A stretch of 64,000 nucleotides of DNA, from the NCBI GenBank assembly GCA_964598485.1, contig CAZRCD010000002.1, positions 186,001 to 250,000 of the forward strand. Reading direction: 5' to 3'. The DNA comes from SOJA01 sp964598485 (lineage in GTDB: Archaea > Thermoproteota > Bathyarchaeia > Bathyarchaeales > Bathycorpusculaceae). Positions 44,730-53,653 of the stretch are shown in pieces. The notes under the pieces were generated by a model, which was given only the letters and a program-made list of their open reading frames with translations, did not search any database and was not told the DNA's origin. The position numbers and the translations under genes were made by a program. The first letter of the stretch is position 1. Each line of letters starts with the position of its first letter.

Positions 44730-46367
44730 TTGAAAATGGGTTTCGAGATTAAGGAGAGGGATTTGCTTGGGAGGATTGGTAGGCTTGAGACTAAGAGTGG
44801 TGTTGTTGAGACTCCTCTTCTTTTTCCTGTAGTTAATCCTTCTATTCAGCCTATTTCTCCCCGAAAGATTGGTGAGGTTTTTGGTTGTGAAGCTCTAATA
44901 ACTAACGCTTACATATTGAAGAAACGCTTTCAAAACCAGCCAGCAGAAAGAGGCTTGCACAAGTTTTTGGATTTCAACGGCGTCGTAATGACTGATTCAG
45001 GAGCATACCAAATCCTCCGTTACGGCGATATAGAAACAACCCCGAAAGAAATCGTAGAATACCAAGAAAAAATAGACACAGACATAGCCACAATCCTAGA
45101 CTACCCAACAGGCCTAAAAGTCACAAGAAAACACGCAGAAAAAACAGTAAACACAACAACAAAAAACGCCAAACAACTCTTCAAAACAAAAACCCGAAAC
45201 GACATCCTCTGGGTAGGCCCAATCCAAGGAGGACGATACTTAGACTTAGTAGCCAAATCAGCCAGACAAATGCGAAAACTACCATTCCAAATCCACGCTT
45301 TAGGCAGTCCAACAGAAATCATGCAACAATACAGATTCGACCTACTAACAGACATGATAATCACAGCAAAAATGAACCTACCCATCAACAGGCCACTACA
45401 TCTTTTCGGAGCAGGACACCCAATAATGTTCAGCCTAGCAGTAGCCCTAGGATGCGACCTCTTCGACTCAGCAGCCTACGCAATATACGCCAGAAACAAC
45501 CGCTACATGACACCAAACGGCACCCACAGACTGGAAGAACTAGAATACTTCCCATGCCCATGCCCAAAATGCACAAAAACAACACCAAAACAAGTACTAG
45601 AACTACCAACAAAACAAAAACAAACATTCCTAGCCGAACACAACCTCTACACGTGCCAAGCAGAAATAAAACAAATAAAACAAGCAATAAAAAACGGCAG
45701 ACTATGGGAACACCTACAAACAAGAGCACACGCCCATCCAACCCTACTTCAAGCCCTAAAAAAACTAAAAAAATACGAAGACTACATCGAAAAACACAGC
45801 CCAACAACAAAAAAAAGCGGCATATTCTTCTACGACCACACAGACCTCGCCAGGCCATATGTCGTCAGACACAGAAAAAAACTCACCAAACAATACTCTC
45901 CACCAAAAGAAGCAGAAATCCTCCTACTCATACCCCAAACCAGAACAAAACCACTACACAAATCAAAAGAACTCAAGGAAATCAAAAAACTTGTCCAAGA
46001 CACATTCAAACAACACCTAAGCAAAATCCACACATGCTTCTACACAGCCCCATTCGGCATAATCCCAATCGAACTCGACGAAGTCTACCCCCTCTCACAA
46101 CACGAAACAGCCCTACCACTAGACAAAGAAACAATCGAATACGTAACAAAACAAACAGCAAACTACATCAACAACACAAACTACAAAACAATCATACTAC
46201 TCAACGACCCAGAACACTGGAACAAAAACATCCTAAACACATGCAAAAAAACATGCAAAAACAAAAACATCAAATTCAAACACATCAACATAAAAGAAAA
46301 ACGAACCAAAACCATGCTAACCAGCTTAAAAAAAATTCTACAAAAAACACTGAGCGAACAACCTTGA
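44730..46367 (+). CDS. tgtA: tRNA-guanine transglycosylase (archaeosine)
   Basis: The 545-residue enzyme swaps guanine 15 of tRNA for preQ0, the first step of archaeosine synthesis. Catalytic TDSGAYQ (about 91, Asp nucleophile) and CDLFDSAAYA (about 250) are visible, with the zinc ligands CPCPKC near 275. TTG 44730 or ATG 44736 is the start. The C-terminal 200 residues correspond to the C1-C2 domains; a clear PUA domain is not seen. The first about 50 codons are GT-rich, then codon usage becomes abruptly AC-rich, so the gene changes strand composition at about 44,890. It overlaps the PHP gene by 4 bases. Confidence 0.92.
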   Translation: MKMGFEIKERDLLGRIGRLETKSGVVETPLLFPVVNPSIQPISPRKIGEVFGCEALITNAYILKKRFQNQPAERGLHKFLDFNGVVMTDSGAYQILRYGDIETTPKEIVEYQEKIDTDIATILDYPTGLKVTRKHAEKTVNTTTKNAKQLFKTKTRNDILWVGPIQGGRYLDLVAKSARQMRKLPFQIHALGSPTEIMQQYRFDLLTDMIITAKMNLPINRPLHLFGAGHPIMFSLAVALGCDLFDSAAYAIYARNNRYMTPNGTHRLEELEYFPCPCPKCTKTTPKQVLELPTKQKQTFLAEHNLYTCQAEIKQIKQAIKNGRLWEHLQTRAHAHPTLLQALKKLKKYEDYIEKHSPTTKKSGIFFYDHTDLARPYVVRHRKKLTKQYSPPKEAEILLLIPQTRTKPLHKSKELKEIKKLVQDTFKQHLSKIHTCFYTAPFGIIPIELDEVYPLSQHETALPLDKETIEYVTKQTANYINNTNYKTIILLNDPEHWNKNILNTCKKTCKNKNIKFKHINIKEKRTKTMLTSLKKILQKTLSEQP

Positions 46368-46969
46368 TTCGAGCTGACTTGCACATTCACACAACTTATT
46401 CACCCGACGCATCAATAAACCCAAAAACCATAGTAAACCAGCTCTATGCACACCCATACATCAAAGCCATAGCCATAACAGACCACAACACCACCAAGGG
46501 ATACCACAAAACACGAAAGCTAGCCTCAGCATACGAAGACATCCTCATCATCCCCGGAATCGAAATAAGCACAACCGAAGGAGACATAATAATCCTAGGC
46601 GTTACAGAACCACCACCAAAACCATGGACCCCCGAAAACATAATCAACTACACAAAACAACAAAACGGCACAGCCATCGCCGCACACCCCTACAGAGCAT
46701 ACGGCCTAGGCGACCAAGCAAAAAACTACGATTTCGACGCAATAGAAACCTTAAATGGCATTTCAACACCTCAAACCAACAAAATGGCTCAAAAACTAGC
46801 CAAAACCATGAACCTACCAGGTGTTGCCGGCAGCGACGCCCACCGCGTAGATGAAATGTGGGCCGTCTGTACAGAAGTGCAAGCTTCACTGGACATCGAT
46901 GAAATATTAACAGCCATCAAAAAAGGATTAGTCAAAGTTGCTTCCACAAGAAAGTCAATACACTTTTAA
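46364..46969 (+). CDS. PHP-domain phosphoesterase
   Basis: The TTG at 46364 overlaps the tgtA stop (TTGA); the frame upstream is only a shadow of tgtA. The 201-residue product has the PHP metal motifs: DLHIHTTYSPD, ITDHNT (about 40), GIEISTTEGD, AAHPYRAYG and GSDAHR near the end, so nearly all metal ligands are present. PHP enzymes hydrolyse phosphate esters (for example nucleotide or histidinol phosphates) with a trinuclear centre. Substrate unknown. Confidence 0.85.
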   Translation: MIRADLHIHTTYSPDASINPKTIVNQLYAHPYIKAIAITDHNTTKGYHKTRKLASAYEDILIIPGIEISTTEGDIIILGVTEPPPKPWTPENIINYTKQQNGTAIAAHPYRAYGLGDQAKNYDFDAIETLNGISTPQTNKMAQKLAKTMNLPGVAGSDAHRVDEMWAVCTEVQASLDIDEILTAIKKGLVKVASTRKSIHF

Positions 46970-47011
46970 ACGACCGGAAAGCATGATTACTGCATTAACG
47001 GAAGAAAGCAA

Positions 47012-48277
47012 ATGAGTCAAATACAAATCAAATTTCTAGGCGGAGCCCGCGAAGTCGGTAGAAGCGCAATAGCCGTAAAAACCCAGAAAACGCAAGTTTT
47101 ACTAGACTACGGTGTCATGCTAAACCACACACCAGGATTCCCAATGCACATACCACCAAAAGACGTCAACGCAATAATCCTAACCCACAGCCACCTCGAC
47201 CACTCAGGCGCAATCCCTGTCTTTTACATTCGCGGGAATAAGCCGCTTTACACAAACAGACTAAGTGCAGAACTAAACCAACTACTAATCACAGACTTCA
47301 TCCACCTCTCCAGCTACTACCTACCATTCGAGTATCTCGAACTAAAATCAATGATGAAAAACAGCAAACACCTAGACTACGGCGTCCAAGAAAAAATCGG
47401 AGACATCAAATTCCAACTTTTAAACGCTGGACACATCCCTGGAAGCGCACAAATACTAATCGAAGCCGAAGGAAAAAAACTACTCTACACAGGCGACTTC
47501 AACACTGAAAACACAAAGCTTCTGGAAGGAGCAAAAATGGAACACAACGACCTAGACGCAGTGATAATCGAAAGCACATACGCAGATGATGAACACACAG
47601 AACGCCAAGAACTAGAAAAAAAATTCATAACGGAAACCACCGACATCGTCGAGAAAGGAGGAATCGCCCTCGTTCCAGCATTTGGAGTTGGAAGATCCCA
47701 AGAAATAGCATGCGTCCTAGCCGCCCACCACTTTGAGTATCCAGTCACCATTGACGGCATGATCCGCGGAGCAAACACCATAATGATGAACCACGGTCAG
47801 TTTTTGCGAGACGCTAAACTACTAAGAGATGCTTTACACTCTGCTCATTGGATTGAAGGCTGGAGAGACCGAAGAAAAGCCGCCAAAAAACCAAGTGTCA
47901 TAATATCAACAGCAGGCATGCTCAAAGGCGGTCCAGCCATATTCTACATGTCAAAAATCGGAAAAAAAGCCAACAACGCCGTATTTCTAGTCAGTTATCA
48001 AATTCCAGGCACACCTGGAAGACAGTTACTTGATAAGGGAATATGCGTTATCGATGGAAAAATGAGAAAGATCAAGGCACGAGTTGGACACTTCGATTTT
48101 TCATCCCACTGCGGAGCAAGCGAGCTTAAAGAAGCCGTGAAAAAACTTGGCGGAAACCCAAAAATATTCGTGAATCATGGTGCAGAGAGAAACTGCGAAC
48201 TTTTTGCAAAATGGATAAAGAAAGAATTGGGATTGAAAGCGAAAGCACCCAAAACAGGAGACACATTCAAAATTTAG
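47012..48277 (+). CDS. Beta-CASP metallo-beta-lactamase ribonuclease (aCPSF-like)
   Basis: The 421-residue product has the MBL motif HSHLDHSG (about 60), a second His in GHIPGSA, GDFNTENTKLL, and beta-CASP motifs: ALVPAFGVGRSQE, ISTAGMLKGGP and VGHFDFSSHCG. These are RNA-processing endo/exonucleases; this length (no KH extension) fits aCPSF2. It lies downstream of PHP by 42 bases and before the archaemetzincin gene with a start just past its stop. RNA decay in an operon with tRNA modification is a sensible unit. Confidence 0.9.
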   Translation: MSQIQIKFLGGAREVGRSAIAVKTQKTQVLLDYGVMLNHTPGFPMHIPPKDVNAIILTHSHLDHSGAIPVFYIRGNKPLYTNRLSAELNQLLITDFIHLSSYYLPFEYLELKSMMKNSKHLDYGVQEKIGDIKFQLLNAGHIPGSAQILIEAEGKKLLYTGDFNTENTKLLEGAKMEHNDLDAVIIESTYADDEHTERQELEKKFITETTDIVEKGGIALVPAFGVGRSQEIACVLAAHHFEYPVTIDGMIRGANTIMMNHGQFLRDAKLLRDALHSAHWIEGWRDRRKAAKKPSVIISTAGMLKGGPAIFYMSKIGKKANNAVFLVSYQIPGTPGRQLLDKGICVIDGKMRKIKARVGHFDFSSHCGASELKEAVKKLGGNPKIFVNHGAERNCELFAKWIKKELGLKAKAPKTGDTFKI

Positions 48278-48288
48278 CGGTGAAACAA

Positions 48289-48849
48289 ATGAAAATTGGA
48301 ATCCTACGCATAGGAAAAGTAGATTCCAACGTGATAAGCAGCATCCAAGAAAACCTAAGCATAACTTTTCCCAAATCAAAATGCACACTAATTCCTAAAA
48401 CACTATCAATACCAGAAGAAGCCTTCAACAACACAAGACAACAATACGGCTCAAACAACATACTAACAAAAATTCGCAACTATGCTGAAAGACAGAAAAC
48501 CATAGACAAAATCCTAGGAATAACAGATATCGACATCTTTGTGCCAAACCTAAATTTTGTCTTCGGCGCAGCAGAATGCCCCGGAAAAGCAGCCTTAATC
48601 TCACTATGGAGACTTAGACCAGAATTCTATAAACAACCATCCACCACTGAACTCTTCAAAACGAGAAGCACAAAAGAAGCCGTGCACGAACTTGGGCACA
48701 CGTTAGGCTTACGACATTGTTCTAACCCGTTTTGTGTCATGTACTTTTCCAATTCCATATTCGAAACCGACAGAAAACAAAGTTTATTCTGCACCAAATG
48801 CCACTCCAATGTGGAAAAAACCATAGATAGTCTAGGTCGATACCCTTGA
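48289..48849 (+). CDS. Archaemetzincin-type metalloprotease
   Basis: The 186-residue product has HELGHTLGLRHC (about 133-144), the archaemetzincin zinc site with the third His and a Cys, then CVMYF and two more Cys pairs (CTKC) for a structural zinc. GTG 48280 would add 3 residues. It is probably a cytosolic or processing protease. It begins 11 bases after the beta-CASP stop and overlaps the next gene by 4 bases. Confidence 0.85.
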   Translation: MKIGILRIGKVDSNVISSIQENLSITFPKSKCTLIPKTLSIPEEAFNNTRQQYGSNNILTKIRNYAERQKTIDKILGITDIDIFVPNLNFVFGAAECPGKAALISLWRLRPEFYKQPSTTELFKTRSTKEAVHELGHTLGLRHCSNPFCVMYFSNSIFETDRKQSLFCTKCHSNVEKTIDSLGRYP

Positions 48850-49670
48850 ATGATATGTTCAAAGCCAAGCTGTTTCATCTGACACCAATCTTAGCAAGTC
48901 TACTCTTCGGAGTGTTATGCGCAGTTCTCCTTCTGACATCTTCCATAGAAACCTACACAATCACACCTTTTTCCGAAGACACCTTCGGCTCCCTCGGAAA
49001 CGCCTCTTACTTTGTTATCCTAGTCGGAGTCGGCGCATCATTAATATATTTTCTTTTGAAGCGAAAAAGCCACAAACTGATTACGTTAATCACTGGATTC
49101 GCCTTAACAACCGCCGTTTTCATGCTTTCCTCCATCTATTTGTTCGCGGCGTCCTCAAAATTTTCCATCCCACACATTGAACCCCTCATTCTAATATCAT
49201 CACTCACAATAACAATCCTTGTCGGCTTCGCAATTTTCCGAACTCAAAGCAGACTTTGCAACTTGATAGTTCTTTGTTTAGGAGGAGCTCTGGGCACATT
49301 TTTAGCAGCTTCAATTCCCACATTAAGCGCAATCTTGATTCTTTGCTTTCTAGCAGTCTACGACGCGTTTGCTGTATATCATGGACCGGTGGGAAAAATA
49401 GCTCTTAACGGACTTGACCAACTTCGCGGTTTAAGCTTTTCCTTCCAGGACATTCAAATGGGACTAGGCGACCTAACCTTCTATTCTTTGCTTTCAGGCC
49501 ACATGCTACTAAAATTTAGAAGCCCTATCCCATGTGTAGCTTCCATTATCGGCATCTTGTTCGGATGCTTCCTCTCATTCAAAATGTTGGAAAGAAAAGG
49601 CATGTTTCCAGGATTGCCCCTTCCCATAGCGTTAGGCTTAATACCCTTGATCATCTCGCTTTATCTGTAA
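48846..49670 (+). CDS. Presenilin-like intramembrane aspartyl protease
   Basis: The 274-residue protein has about eight to nine membrane helices and both catalytic motifs of the presenilin/signal peptide peptidase family: YDAFAVYHGP (about 171) and GLGDLTFYSLL (about 206), plus PGLPLPI (about 255) in the PALP position. It cleaves within membrane helices. It overlaps archaemetzincin gene by TTGA, which suggests two-step proteolysis of a shared substrate; that is inference. Confidence 0.85.
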   Translation: MNDMFKAKLFHLTPILASLLFGVLCAVLLLTSSIETYTITPFSEDTFGSLGNASYFVILVGVGASLIYFLLKRKSHKLITLITGFALTTAVFMLSSIYLFAASSKFSIPHIEPLILISSLTITILVGFAIFRTQSRLCNLIVLCLGGALGTFLAASIPTLSAILILCFLAVYDAFAVYHGPVGKIALNGLDQLRGLSFSFQDIQMGLGDLTFYSLLSGHMLLKFRSPIPCVASIIGILFGCFLSFKMLERKGMFPGLPLPIALGLIPLIISLYL

Positions 49671-49747
49671 TGAAATCAGCGTTTAGAAAATTATAAAAGT
49701 AGAATAGAGTTAATTCTAATAATTCTAAACGTAAATAGTGAGAAAAG

Positions 49748-51652
49748 TTGAAAAGTTATGCTAGAAAGCTGCTGCCCATCTTATTCATTATAACTATTTT
49801 GTTAATTACCGTTTGCGTGCATGCCTGTCTTCATCTAAATGGAGATGTTCCCCCGCAATGGAGAAACCAAAAACAGAGCGACTTGGTCATCCCACATGGT
49901 GGGTGTATCTCCCTTCAAGCAGAGGGCATGGATACTGTTTCTCTGCGTAAGGCTGTTCTTTCTACAAACGAGACTGGTGTTTGGAGAAACGAGACTGAAT
50001 ATGCATTTTTATGGAGGCAGGATGCTGTTTATGGATTTGATAATTTTGGCACAGCAACCTATGAAGACGGTGTACTCTATGCTCCCTCGAAGGGCAATCA
50101 TGTATCGGATGGCAAAGTCTATGCAATTAACGCATCAAACGACAACATAATCTGGAATACTACCGTCCGACAATGTGACGCTTCTCCCTGCATAGATGGC
50201 GATGTCCTCTACATGGGTGAATGCGACTCGGTGATACAAGGGGAAACCGTCCCCAACCCTAAAGCTTTTGCATTGAATAAAACCAACGGAGAAGAGATAT
50301 GGCATTACACAGAACCTGATGTCTACGGGTGGGTTGGTTCACCACTTGTTCACGACGACTGTGTCTACTATACAACATTTGGCTCTGGAGTCTATGCCCT
50401 AAACAAAACCAATGGAAAACCTATATGGCATCAAGAAATTGGAGACATAGTATGTTCTGTAGCTTATAACGATGGAGCAGTTTTCGTTTCGGTCCATTAT
50501 CCCCCAAGTCAATACGCCTTTAACGCAACAACTGGAGATGAGATATGGCATGTGAACTATGGAGCGTCATGGGACTCCTCTCCAATAATTTATGACGGAA
50601 CGGTCATCCAAGTTACAATTAACATAACTACGGGAGTATGGTCAACCTATGTGTTAAATGAAACTAATGGACAACTGATACGCAAATTTGAGCGTAAGGG
50701 AAGTCCAAGCACCCCGTTGGTGTATGATGATAAAATATTCATTCCTAGCGACGACTGGAGGATGTGGGCTTTTGACCTATTAACTGGGGAAGAAGTATGG
50801 CGCACAGCAGAGCTCCACGATGGAACCCTCCAAAACCACAGCTATTGTAGTCCAGCCGCAGCTGGCGGAGCAATCTATTATCAATCCTTAAACGGAACCT
50901 TTTACGTGATAAACGAAACAGACGGCGGCATACTTTGGTCTTATCCATTAGAGGACCTTGGTTTCGGCAGTCCAAGCATTGGCGACGGCTGCGTGTTTAT
51001 CACGAATGATTTTGCTCTATACGCCTTTAAGATAGGTCTCGACTTCGGAGACTGGCCAATGTTTTGTCAGAACAATCTTCATAGAAGTTTTTTGGATTCC
51101 TCAAACAAGTGGATAACGGCGAAGTTTATCTGGTGTAACAAGACGATTACTTCTGCCGCAATAGCGTGGAGGATATACTTCTTTGATAGCGGGGGAAATG
51201 TGAATGCGACGGATATAAAGATTTTCTACGTTGAAACACATGATGTAGCAATAGTTGATGTGGTGCCAGAAGAAACGACTATAGAACAGAATCAAACACT
51301 GTCGATAAACGTGACGGTGGTTAATGAAGGCGATTATACTGAAACGTTTAATGTAACGCTCTATTATGATTCCACCCAGATAGGTTTCCAGACCTTAACT
51401 CTAAATGCCAGTGAATCAACTGTTTTAACTTTTGAATGGAACACCACGGGAGTCCCCTATAACAACTACACACTAAGTGCCCACGCAAGTAAGGTTCCGG
51501 TAGAAACAGACACCCAAGACAACACATATAGTGCAGAATATCCTGTGGCAGTGATCCCGGAATTTCCATCAACCACCATCATTATAATAGGATTCATCGT
51601 TTTCACGTTAGTTGTTGTAGTGTTAATTAGAAAAGGGAAGACTGAAATGTAA
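49748..51652 (+). CDS. Surface PQQ-type beta-propeller protein with CARDB domain and PEF-like C-terminal anchor
   Basis: The product (634 aa) has a signal peptide (LLPILFIITILLITVCVHA), a PQQ-like beta-propeller (about 90-450) with repeating A-N-TNG-E-IWH patterns, a CARDB-like domain (about 500-590), and a C-terminal VIPEFPS followed by a helix and basic RKGKTEM. The latter resembles archaeal PEF-CTERM sorting signals, for attachment by an archaeosortase. No archaeosortase is seen in the window. The propeller ligand is unknown. Confidence 0.75.
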   Translation: MKSYARKLLPILFIITILLITVCVHACLHLNGDVPPQWRNQKQSDLVIPHGGCISLQAEGMDTVSLRKAVLSTNETGVWRNETEYAFLWRQDAVYGFDNFGTATYEDGVLYAPSKGNHVSDGKVYAINASNDNIIWNTTVRQCDASPCIDGDVLYMGECDSVIQGETVPNPKAFALNKTNGEEIWHYTEPDVYGWVGSPLVHDDCVYYTTFGSGVYALNKTNGKPIWHQEIGDIVCSVAYNDGAVFVSVHYPPSQYAFNATTGDEIWHVNYGASWDSSPIIYDGTVIQVTINITTGVWSTYVLNETNGQLIRKFERKGSPSTPLVYDDKIFIPSDDWRMWAFDLLTGEEVWRTAELHDGTLQNHSYCSPAAAGGAIYYQSLNGTFYVINETDGGILWSYPLEDLGFGSPSIGDGCVFITNDFALYAFKIGLDFGDWPMFCQNNLHRSFLDSSNKWITAKFIWCNKTITSAAIAWRIYFFDSGGNVNATDIKIFYVETHDVAIVDVVPEETTIEQNQTLSINVTVVNEGDYTETFNVTLYYDSTQIGFQTLTLNASESTVLTFEWNTTGVPYNNYTLSAHASKVPVETDTQDNTYSAEYPVAVIPEFPSTTIIIIGFIVFTLVVVVLIRKGKTEM

Positions 51653-51745
51653 GTTCGTATTCCTTCCTTGAAAACTTATCCACTCACACAGTTTCAGAAG
51701 CATTTTTCTTTACGTGATAGAATCCATTGATTTAAACAGTTACAG

Positions 51746-51940
51746 TCATATCTCGCGGATTTCACATTGCAGTTTCTTGATCAACTCTTCAGCTTTTACC
51801 GGTTCAACCTTCAAAGTGTAAAGTCTCCTTGCCGTACGAAGTTTCAATTTCACAACATCTTTTAATCTTTTAACCGCGCAATATTCAGCACGTTCACTGA
51901 TCTCGACGAATCTATTTTGGTCAAAGATTTCAGCTGGCAT
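51746..51940 (-). CDS. Ribosomal protein eL38
   Basis: A 64-residue basic protein matching eL38: MPAEIFDQNRF, then AVKRLKDVVKLKLRTARRLYTLKVE and KAEELIKKL, with the RYLYTL-like core. It is a small subunit-bridge neighbour protein of the large ribosomal subunit, present in eukaryotes and some archaea. It is placed alone, not in a ribosomal operon. Confidence 0.75.
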   Translation of the reverse strand: MPAEIFDQNRFVEISERAEYCAVKRLKDVVKLKLRTARRLYTLKVEPVKAEELIKKLQCEIREI

Positions 51941-52075
51941 ACTTTCTCACATACTCGATGCTTTCTCTGGTTACTTCTTGACGTTTTTATTTGTTTTGGT
52001 GTTTAAGCTAAAAAGCCAAGATGCGAAAACGCAGTACGTATGAGACAAAAGCAGACGTTTGATGTCTAAAGCCCG

Positions 52076-52420
52076 TTACTTTCGTGAATACTTTTGTTTG
52101 ATCTGCTCTGCGATTGATGCTGCTTCGTCAAGAATTTTCTGCACGTCCTCTTCTCGTGCTTTCGTTTGGATGAAGGCTTCAATGAGGGTCTTTGCGATTT
52201 CGGGAGGCAGAAGTTCTTTCAAGCTGATATAAACTTCGGGTGGTTCAAGTTTGCTGTGAACAATATAGTGAATTTTACCCTTTATCACCATTCGCTTTAT
52301 AACTTTCTTCATCTCTTCTGAAGAGTAGTCAAATTTCTTTACACCGTAGTTGATTATGTCGCTTTCTCTTGTGTTTCCATATTCGTACAAGTATGAGATA
52401 ATCTTCTTTTCCACTTTCAT
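52076..52420 (-). CDS. Winged-helix-like hypothetical protein
   Basis: The 114-residue protein has an N-terminal helix-turn-helix-like region (KKIISYLYEYGNTRESDIINYG, then MKKVIKRMVIKGKIHYIVH) and a C-terminal coiled helix (EIAKTLIEAFIQTKAREEDVQKIL). It may be a DNA- or RNA-binding regulator. Specific family not recognised. Confidence 0.6.
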   Translation of the reverse strand: MKVEKKIISYLYEYGNTRESDIINYGVKKFDYSSEEMKKVIKRMVIKGKIHYIVHSKLEPPEVYISLKELLPPEIAKTLIEAFIQTKAREEDVQKILDEAASIAEQIKQKYSRK

Positions 52421-52667
52421 CTGGTTCCCTCAAAGAACCCTTTCTCTTCCTAATCCCTTTATTATGCTTTTAGAAACTTAATTCTTGTGCAGAATCTCTG
52501 CAGAAGTTAGCACATTGTAAGGCGCATTCTTCTTATTTTGTATATGATTTAGATTGTAACATGCTTGCACAATCCTTTGTTTGGCAATGCTCTGTTCCAA
52601 TCCGCGCAGTCGTGCATTTTCTCTGACATGGGGTTCATGGTGGCCCACGCTAAGTTTGTCTAAGAAG
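52421..52667. other. Intergenic region next to tRNA-Trp, no gene seen
   Basis: Nothing coding or structured is convincing in this stretch. It lies between the 5' flank of a minus-strand gene and the 3' end of tRNA-Trp. Confidence 0.4.
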
Positions 52668-52833
52668 TGGGGCCGGCCGGATTTGAACCAGCGACCTTTA
52701 CCCGGAAACAGTGCTTAGGCACCGTCCCTACGGGTTTCTCTAACCGCTCCAGAACTTCTTCATCCCAACTGGTCAGCAAACCCGTGCTTTTGCTTCTGGA
52801 GCCCGTCGTCATTCCTGTCTAGACTACGGCCCC
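52668..52833 (-). tRNA. tRNA-Trp (CCA) with two introns
   Basis: The acceptor stem is GGGGCCG (52833-52827) with CGGCCCC (52675-52669), discriminator A. The D arm is GTC/GAC; the T arm is GCTGG TTCAAAT CCGGC. The anticodon stem ACGGG pairs with CCCGT, with loop CTCCAGA and anticodon CCA. The exons are 52796-52833, 52730-52735 (only 6 nt, ACCCGT) and 52668-52697, 74 nt in total. Intron 1 (52736-52795, 60 nt) is after nucleotide 37, the usual archaeal site. Intron 2 (52698-52729, 32 nt) lies between 43 and 44: ACCC/GGGT forms a four-pair centre with three-base bulges GTA and AAA, and GGGA/TTCC continues inside, an excellent BHB. Confidence 0.85.
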
Positions 52834-52861
52834 TTTTTTTAGACATTAGATTAACTGTAAA

Positions 52862-52876
52862 GGATTAAATATATGC
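52862..52876 (-). promoter_or_regulatory. TATA-like promoter of tRNA-Trp
   Basis: The minus strand reads CATATATTTAATCC about 30 bases before the first tRNA base, a good archaeal TATA box and BRE-like context. Confidence 0.5.
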
Positions 52877-53073
52877 GTTATTCTTTCAACGAAAAAGTGG
52901 TTTCTGCAAAACTTTCCTTTAGAAACAGTTCAGCTTCGATTTTTTATAGATTTTTATGACCTCTTCTACAACTTTATGTTTCAAAACACCCTAGAGGTGG
53001 GTTTTGTATGGAAACTTCATGCGTAAGATTTATAATATGTTAGCGATGATAACTAAATCTTTGTGGGTTTAAA

Positions 53074-53457
53074 ATGGAAATGGAAGAAATAGCACGATGG
53101 TCGTACATCGCCTTCGTTGTCATAGCAGTCGTAATGGGACTTGCTGTAGGCTATATGGCCTGGGACGGTCAGGCGATTTCAGAGATCGACGGATATGTAA
53201 CTCTAATCATGCTAATATTAGGAATCATAATTGGAATCACAAGCATAACAGCCAAGGAGGTCACTCCATTCCTTATAGCAACAATTGCTTTAGTTGTAGC
53301 CGGCATTGGGAATGTGTGGTATCCACTGAACATCGATCCGATACAAATACTCTACTACTTTGCCGATACAATAACAAGATACATCGTAGCTTTCGCAGCT
53401 CCAGCCGCCGTCATCATTGCAATCAAAGCAGTCCTTGCCATGACGAAAGAGAAATAG
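53074..53457 (+). CDS. Small membrane protein, four helices
   Basis: A 127-residue product with about four membrane helices (11-32, 42-58, 65-83, 98-120). TTTATAATAT at 53029-53038 is a TATA-like box. It has a single start Met and no recognised motif. It is followed by an unstructured T-rich stretch CCCTCCTTTTTTCT that could terminate transcription. Function unknown. Confidence 0.6.
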   Translation: MEMEEIARWSYIAFVVIAVVMGLAVGYMAWDGQAISEIDGYVTLIMLILGIIIGITSITAKEVTPFLIATIALVVAGIGNVWYPLNIDPIQILYYFADTITRYIVAFAAPAAVIIAIKAVLAMTKEK

Positions 53458-53653
53458 AATAATCTCCCCACCCTCCTTTTTTCTAATTCCAGTCGGGTCT
53501 AAGACAATTAAGAAAATATTTGAGGAACACCAGCCTTTTCTAGGGCTTCACGGTTACACATAAGGAGTATTGGGGCTTCTTTTGAGAGAAAGATCAAGAA
53601 GTTTCTATTGTCAGAAGCGAAAAGTTAATGAGCATAGACATAACGTGTATTTT

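Noticed and set aside
44421..44733. Overlapping open frames on both strands before tgtA
   Set aside because: Neither has a recognised domain, and only the minus one looks protein-like in part; kept as an uncertain intergenic note.
45452..46363. Long in-frame extension upstream of the PHP protein
   Set aside because: It runs inside tgtA in another frame and is rich in T, K, R, N and H from AC-rich DNA; the PHP domain starts cleanly at 46364.
52736..52795. tRNA-Trp intron 1 as a box C/D guide RNA, as in some euryarchaea
   Set aside because: CTGA and ATGAAGA-like boxes are present, but at 60 nt without a full C-D'-C'-D set the evidence is too weak.
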